NCBI RefSeq assembly: GCF_001905885.1
Contig: NZ_LIYH01000001.1
Coordinates: forward strand, 248,001-312,000
Origin: Streptomyces sp. CB03234
GTDB lineage: Bacteria > Actinomycetota > Actinomycetes > Streptomycetales > Streptomycetaceae
Length of the DNA stretch: 64,000 nucleotides
Reading direction: 5' to 3'
Shown: piece after piece, positions 60,261 to 64,000 of the stretch
How positions within the stretch are numbered: the stretch's first letter is position 1
Layout of the letters: each line of letters begins with the position of its first letter
Notes under the pieces: model-generated
The model's input: only the letters and a program-made list of their open reading frames with translations
Databases searched by the model: none
What the model was told of the DNA's origin: nothing
Position numbers and translations under genes: made by a program

Positions 60261-61325
60261 CTACCCCCGTGGCCGCCCCGTCGACTCACGGACCATCAGC
60301 TCCCCGCCGATCGTCGCGATACCGCCCGGCGGCGGGGCCTCCGTGCCCGTCGCCAGCCGCCCGGCCCGCGCCCCCGCCTCGTACAGCGGCAGCCGTACGG
60401 TGGTGAGCGCGGGCACCGCGTCCACCGAGAACGGCAGGTCGTCGAAGCCCGCCACCGAGATGTCGTCCGGGATGCGCAGCCCCTGGTCGCGCAGCGCGGC
60501 GCAGGCGCCGAGCGCGACCGTGTCGTTGGCGGCGACGATCGCGGTCAGGTCCGGGTCGCGCCGCAGCAGCTCCAGCGTCGCGTCGTATCCGGAGCGCCGG
60601 TCGTACGGCCCGTGCACGGTGAGCCGGTCCAGGTCCGCACCGCCCAGCCCCGCCGCCTCCATCGCGGCGCGGTGGCCCTCCAGGCGGTGGCGGGTGGTGG
60701 TGCGCTCGGCGGGACCGGCGACGTACCCGATCCGCCGGTGGCCCAGCGTCAGCAGATGCTCCGTCAGCCGCCGCCCGCCGCCCCGGTTGTCGAACGTCAG
60801 CGCGGCCGCGATCGCGTCGCCCGCCGCCGGTACCGGCGGCCGCCCGCACAGCACCACCCGGGTCCCGGCGTCCGCGAGCTTGGCCAGCTTGGCGGCCATG
60901 GCCGCGATGTGGTCCGCGTGCTCCACGGCTCCTCCGGTGAGGACGACGGCCGCCGCGCGCTGGCGCTGGAGCAGGGTCAGGTAGGTCAGCTCGCGCTCGG
61001 GGGAGCCGCCGGTGTTGCAGACCACGGCGAGCTTCTCGCCGCCCGCCCGGCCCGACGCGCCTTCGCCGATCGCGTGCTGCGCGGCCCCGGCCATGATGCC
61101 GAAGAACGGGTCGGCGATGTCGTTGACCAGGATGCCTACCAGGTCGGAGGTGGCGGCGGCGAGCGCGCTGGCGGGGCCGTTCAGGACGTAGTCCAGCTCG
61201 TCGACCGCGCGCAGTACCCGCTCCCGGGTGGAGGCCGCGACGGGGTAGTTGCCGTTCAGGACGCGGGAGACGGTGGCCGGGGACACCCGGGCGCGCGCCG
61301 CCACATCGGCCAGGGTGACTGTCAT
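60261..61325 (-). CDS. LacI-family transcriptional regulator
   Basis: This 354-residue repressor has the LacI HTH (MTVTLADVAARARVSPATVS, residues about 1-22) and hinge, then a sugar-binding domain with VGILVNDIADPFFGIMAGAAQ and the closing SVAGFDDLPFSVDAVPALTTVRLP. It starts at an ATG after GGAGGAA. It is divergent from the oxidoreductase operon and a palindrome lies between them, so it probably represses that operon until its sugar or cyclitol is present. Confidence 0.93.
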   Translation of the reverse strand: MTVTLADVAARARVSPATVSRVLNGNYPVAASTRERVLRAVDELDYVLNGPASALAAATSDLVGILVNDIADPFFGIMAGAAQHAIGEGASGRAGGEKLAVVCNTGGSPERELTYLTLLQRQRAAAVVLTGGAVEHADHIAAMAAKLAKLADAGTRVVLCGRPPVPAAGDAIAAALTFDNRGGGRRLTEHLLTLGHRRIGYVAGPAERTTTRHRLEGHRAAMEAAGLGGADLDRLTVHGPYDRRSGYDATLELLRRDPDLTAIVAANDTVALGACAALRDQGLRIPDDISVAGFDDLPFSVDAVPALTTVRLPLYEAGARAGRLATGTEAPPPGGIATIGGELMVRESTGRPRG

Positions 61326-61396
61326 CGCGTTCCTCCGAGGAGAGTCGGGCCAGGCCCTTGTACGGGCCGCTGTCGGCAGGCTAGCGTCATCACTGA

Positions 61397-61412
61397 TAGA
61401 AAGCGCTTGCTA
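61397..61412. promoter_or_regulatory. LacI-type operator between the regulator and the oxidoreductase operon
   Basis: TAGAAAGCGCTTGCTA is a palindrome with one mismatched pair around the central AAGCGCTT, the typical form of a LacI/GalR operator (CG at the centre). It lies 71 bp upstream of the lacI start and 224 bp before the oxidoreductase start. Confidence 0.75.
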
Positions 61413-61481
61413 CGACATTGTCCGGGCAAGACTCCCGCAGGCGAACCGCTCGCGGGGAACCGCGTCCCACGGCGTGGAACG

Positions 61482-61612
61482 CCCGGCGCCGACCACACCG
61501 CCGGGGCCGGGCACCCGGCGCCGGACCACGTGAGGCCGGACCACCCGGCACCGGACCGCCCGGCGCCGACCACGCGAGGCCGGACCACCCGGCGCCGATC
61601 ACCCGGCGTCGA
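61482..61612. repeat. Degenerate tandem repeat in the oxidoreductase leader
   Basis: About seven copies of a unit resembling CCGGCGCCGACCAC/CCGGACCAC fill the leader of the oxidoreductase gene. Alternating ACCAC and GGCGCCG blocks could form several local hairpins. No gene is seen in the frames across it. Confidence 0.6.
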
Positions 61613-61635
61613 GCGACTACACATGGAGGACCTTC

Positions 61636-62787
61636 GTGTCACGCAGAACCGTGCGGATCGCCATGAACGGCGTCACAGGGCGGATGGGCTACCGCCAGCA
61701 CCTGGTGCGCTCCATCCTCGCGATCCGCGACCAGGGCGGCCTCGACCTCGGCGACGGCCAGGTCCTGTGGCCCGAGCCCGTCCTCGTCGGCCGCCGCGAG
61801 CACGCCCTGCGCGAGCTCGCCGACCGCCACGGGCTGACCGAATGGTCCACCGACCTCGACGCGGTCCTCGCCGACGACACCACGGACATCTACTTCGACG
61901 CCCAGGTCACCTCCGCCCGCGTCGACGCCCTCACCAAGGCGATCGCGGCCGGCAAGCACATCTACACCGAGAAGCCGACCGCCACCGACACCGCCGGCGC
62001 CCTGGAACTCGCCCGCCTGGCCCGGACCGCCGGCATCAAGCACGGCGTCGTCCAGGACAAGATCTTCCTCCCCGGCCTGCTCAAGCTGAAGCGCCTCATC
62101 GACGGCGGCTTCTTCGGCGAGATCCTCTCCGTACGCGGCGAATTCGGCTACTGGGTCTTCGAGGGCGACTGGCAGGAAGCCCAGCGCCCCTCCTGGAACT
62201 ACCGCGCCGAGGACGGCGGCGGCATCGTCGTCGACATGTTCCCGCACTGGGAGTACGTGCTCCACGAGCTGTTCGGCCGCGTGACGTCCGTGAGCGCCCA
62301 CGTCACCACGCACATCCCGCAGCGCTGGGACGAGAACGGCAAGCCGTACGCCGCCACCGCCGACGACGCCGCGTACGGCGTCTTCCAGCTGGCCGGCGGC
62401 GCCATCGCGCAGATCAACTCCTCCTGGGCGGTACGCGTCCACCGCGACGAACTCGTCGAGTTCCAGGTCGACGGCACCCACGGCTCGGCCGTCGCCGGAC
62501 TGCGCGGCTGCCGCGTCCAGCACCGCTCCATGACCCCCAAGCCCGTCTGGAACCCGGACCTGCCGGTCACTCACTCCTTCCGCGACCAGTGGCAGGAGGT
62601 CCCCGACAACACCGAGTTCGACAACGGCTTCAAGGCCCAGTGGGAACTGTTCCTGCGCCACGTCGCACTCGACGAGCCGTACCACTGGGACCTGCTCGCG
62701 GGCGCGCGCGGCGTACAGCTCGCCGAGCTGGGCCTGAAGTCCTCGGCGGAGGGCCGCCGTTACGACGTACCGGAGCTGTCACTGTGA
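61636..62787 (+). CDS. Gfo/Idh/MocA-family oxidoreductase
   Basis: This 383-residue NAD(P)-dependent dehydrogenase has an N-terminal Rossmann domain (RIAMNGVTGRMGYRQHLVRSILA), the conserved EKP motif in AAGKHIYTEKPTATDTAGAL near residue 115, and a C-terminal alpha/beta domain with GGGIVVDMFPHWEYVL containing the catalytic His. The family acts on sugars and cyclitols such as inositol. The GTG start follows GGAGGA. It is the first gene of a translationally coupled operon. Confidence 0.92.
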   Translation: MSRRTVRIAMNGVTGRMGYRQHLVRSILAIRDQGGLDLGDGQVLWPEPVLVGRREHALRELADRHGLTEWSTDLDAVLADDTTDIYFDAQVTSARVDALTKAIAAGKHIYTEKPTATDTAGALELARLARTAGIKHGVVQDKIFLPGLLKLKRLIDGGFFGEILSVRGEFGYWVFEGDWQEAQRPSWNYRAEDGGGIVVDMFPHWEYVLHELFGRVTSVSAHVTTHIPQRWDENGKPYAATADDAAYGVFQLAGGAIAQINSSWAVRVHRDELVEFQVDGTHGSAVAGLRGCRVQHRSMTPKPVWNPDLPVTHSFRDQWQEVPDNTEFDNGFKAQWELFLRHVALDEPYHWDLLAGARGVQLAELGLKSSAEGRRYDVPELSL

Positions 62788-63926
62788 CGATCCGACTCCC
62801 GCACGGCACGTACGAGCCCCGTACCGAGCCTGCTGCCTTCGCCCCGACGGGGGTACCTCTGGCGTCCCGTACGGTCTTCTCCGCCGCCCACGTCGTGGCC
62901 GACCCGCACGCGGACGTGTCCCCCGACTCACCGGCGGCCGTCGACTGGGACGCCACCCTCGCCTTCCGCCGCCACCTCTGGTCGCACGGGCTGGGTGTCG
63001 CCGAGGCCATGGACACCGCCCAGCGCGGCATGGGCCTGGACTGGGCGGGCGCGGCCGAACTCATCCGCCGCTCGGCCGCCGAGGCGAAGGCCGTCGGCGG
63101 CCGGATCGCGGCGGGCGTCGGCACGGACCAGCTGACCGGCCCGGCGGACCTGGCCGCCGTACGCACCGCGTACGAGGAACAACTGGCCCTCGTCGAAGAC
63201 ACCGGCGCGCAGCCCATCCTGATGGCGTCCCGCGCCCTCGCGGCGGCCGCCCGCACCCCCGACGACTACGTCACCGTCTACACCCACCTCCTGCGCCAGG
63301 CCTCCGAACCCGTCGTCCTCCACTGGCTGGGACCGATGTTCGACCCGGCGCTGGAGGGCTACTGGGGCTCGGCGGACCTGGACGCCGCCACCGACACCTT
63401 CCTCGACGTCATCGCGGCCCACCCGGACAAGGTCGACGGCATCAAGGTGTCCCTGCTGGACGCGCGGCGCGAGGTCGACCTGCGCCGCCGCCTCCCGGAC
63501 GGCGTGCGCTGCTACACCGGCGACGACTTCCACTACCCCGAGCTGATCGCGGGCGACGACCACGGCTTCAGCCACGCCCTGCTCGGCATCTTCGACCCGC
63601 TCGGCCCGCTGGCGGCGGAGGCGGTACGGGTGCTGGACACCGGCGACACCGACGGCTTCCGCAAGGTCCTCGACCCGACCGTCCCGCTGTCCCGCCACCT
63701 CTTCCAGGCGCCGACACGCTTCTACAAGACGGGCGTGGTGTTCCTTGCCTGGCTGGCCGGCCACCAGGACCATTTCACGATGGTCGGCGGCCTGCAGTCG
63801 GCGCGCTCGGTCCCGCACCTGGCGAAGGCGTACGAAATGGCTGACGGGCTGGGCCTGTTCCCGGACCCCGCGCTGGCGGAGTCCCGCATGAAGTCCCTGC
63901 TGACGGTGTACGGAGTCGAGCAATGA
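62784..63926 (+). CDS. DUF993-family protein (DHDPS-like TIM barrel)
   Basis: This 380-residue protein belongs to the DUF993 group, which is distantly related to dihydrodipicolinate synthase/aldolases. Conserved stretches are VDWDATLAFRRHLWSHGLGVAEAMDTAQRGMGLDW (here split: LWSHGLGVAEAMDTAQRG), VVLHWLGPMFDPALEGYWG and KVDGIKVSLLD, where the Lys lies at the position of the Schiff-base Lys of the superfamily. Its reaction is unknown; aldol cleavage of a keto-sugar acid fits the context. The GTG start overlaps the upstream stop codon in GTGA. Confidence 0.9.
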   Translation: MTIRLPHGTYEPRTEPAAFAPTGVPLASRTVFSAAHVVADPHADVSPDSPAAVDWDATLAFRRHLWSHGLGVAEAMDTAQRGMGLDWAGAAELIRRSAAEAKAVGGRIAAGVGTDQLTGPADLAAVRTAYEEQLALVEDTGAQPILMASRALAAAARTPDDYVTVYTHLLRQASEPVVLHWLGPMFDPALEGYWGSADLDAATDTFLDVIAAHPDKVDGIKVSLLDARREVDLRRRLPDGVRCYTGDDFHYPELIAGDDHGFSHALLGIFDPLGPLAAEAVRVLDTGDTDGFRKVLDPTVPLSRHLFQAPTRFYKTGVVFLAWLAGHQDHFTMVGGLQSARSVPHLAKAYEMADGLGLFPDPALAESRMKSLLTVYGVEQ

Positions 63927-64000
63927 GTGGTCTGACCCGCTTCAGCATCAACCAGATGACCGTCAGGCAACTGTCGTTGCCCGAGCTGACGGCGGCCTGC
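63923..64000 (+). CDS. Sugar phosphate isomerase/epimerase, 5' end only
   Basis: The ATG at 63923 overlaps the DUF993 stop codon in ATGA. The 26 visible codons (MSGLTRFSINQMTVRQLSLP, then ELTAAC) match the beginning of xylose-isomerase-like TIM-barrel proteins that accompany Gfo/Idh/MocA operons. The gene runs out of the window. Confidence 0.7.
   Translation, partial: MSGLTRFSINQMTVRQLSLPELTAAC

Overview
The window reads as a Streptomyces chromosome segment. GC is very high, GTG starts and ATGA/GTGA overlaps are frequent, adpA carries a TTA codon, there is a complete desferrioxamine (des) cluster, and from memory the gene order cebE-cebR, orn-adpA, glmS, hexosaminidase, desDCBA-desF-desE, acdH-hmgL-mccA-mccB matches S. 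coelicolor. No species can be named from sequence alone.

Region 1 (1-11.2 kb) is a plant-polysaccharide block: a truncated cello-oligosaccharide-binding lipoprotein (cebE), its LacI-type regulator (cebR), a secreted CBM2-GH6 cellobiohydrolase, a secreted GH74 xyloglucanase, a PL11 rhamnogalacturonan lyase and tRNA-His. Three perfect GTGGGAGCGCTCCCAC palindromes and one degenerate copy tie cebE, cebR, GH74 and probably GH6 into one CebR regulon. Region 2 (11.3-20.5 kb) holds orn, the developmental master regulator adpA, a universal stress protein, an acetate-type permease, glmS with a small partner gene, and a GH20 hexosaminidase with a DasR-like site. Region 3 (20.5-28.3 kb) is the siderophore cluster: desDCBA, and desFE for desferrioxamine binding and iron release, each transcript headed by an iron box.

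Region 4 (28.4-34.8 kb) is a leucine/isovalerate catabolic operon (acdH, hmgL, mccA, mccB) with a divergent TetR regulator and twin operators. Region 5 (36-41.6 kb) has small hypothetical genes, a minimal GntR regulator, a phosphatase-like protein, a VapBC pair, a TesB thioesterase and an acyl-CoA dehydrogenase. Region 6 (41.6-46 kb) pairs a PucR regulator with a ureohydrolase and a ThDP-dependent decarboxylase, which together would fit the arginine transaminase route (2-ketoarginine to 4-guanidinobutyrate to GABA). Region 7 (46-60 kb) carries secreted hydrolases (beta-lactamase-like, S37 peptidase, GH3, lysozyme-like), a fused ABC exporter, a LysR/EamA pair and a TIM-barrel isomerase coupled to a Uma2 protein. 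Region 8 (60.3-64 kb) is a LacI-controlled operon (Gfo/Idh/MocA oxidoreductase, DUF993 protein, sugar-phosphate isomerase running off the end).

The most unexplained structure is a pair of large non-coding composite inverted repeats, at 2.5-4.06 kb and 34.76-35.94 kb. They share near-identical outer arms and a family of inner hairpins. A 15-bp tandem array in the cellulase leader, a perfect 25-bp hairpin against the orn start, and a 10-bp-period array at 56.5 kb also deserve attention.
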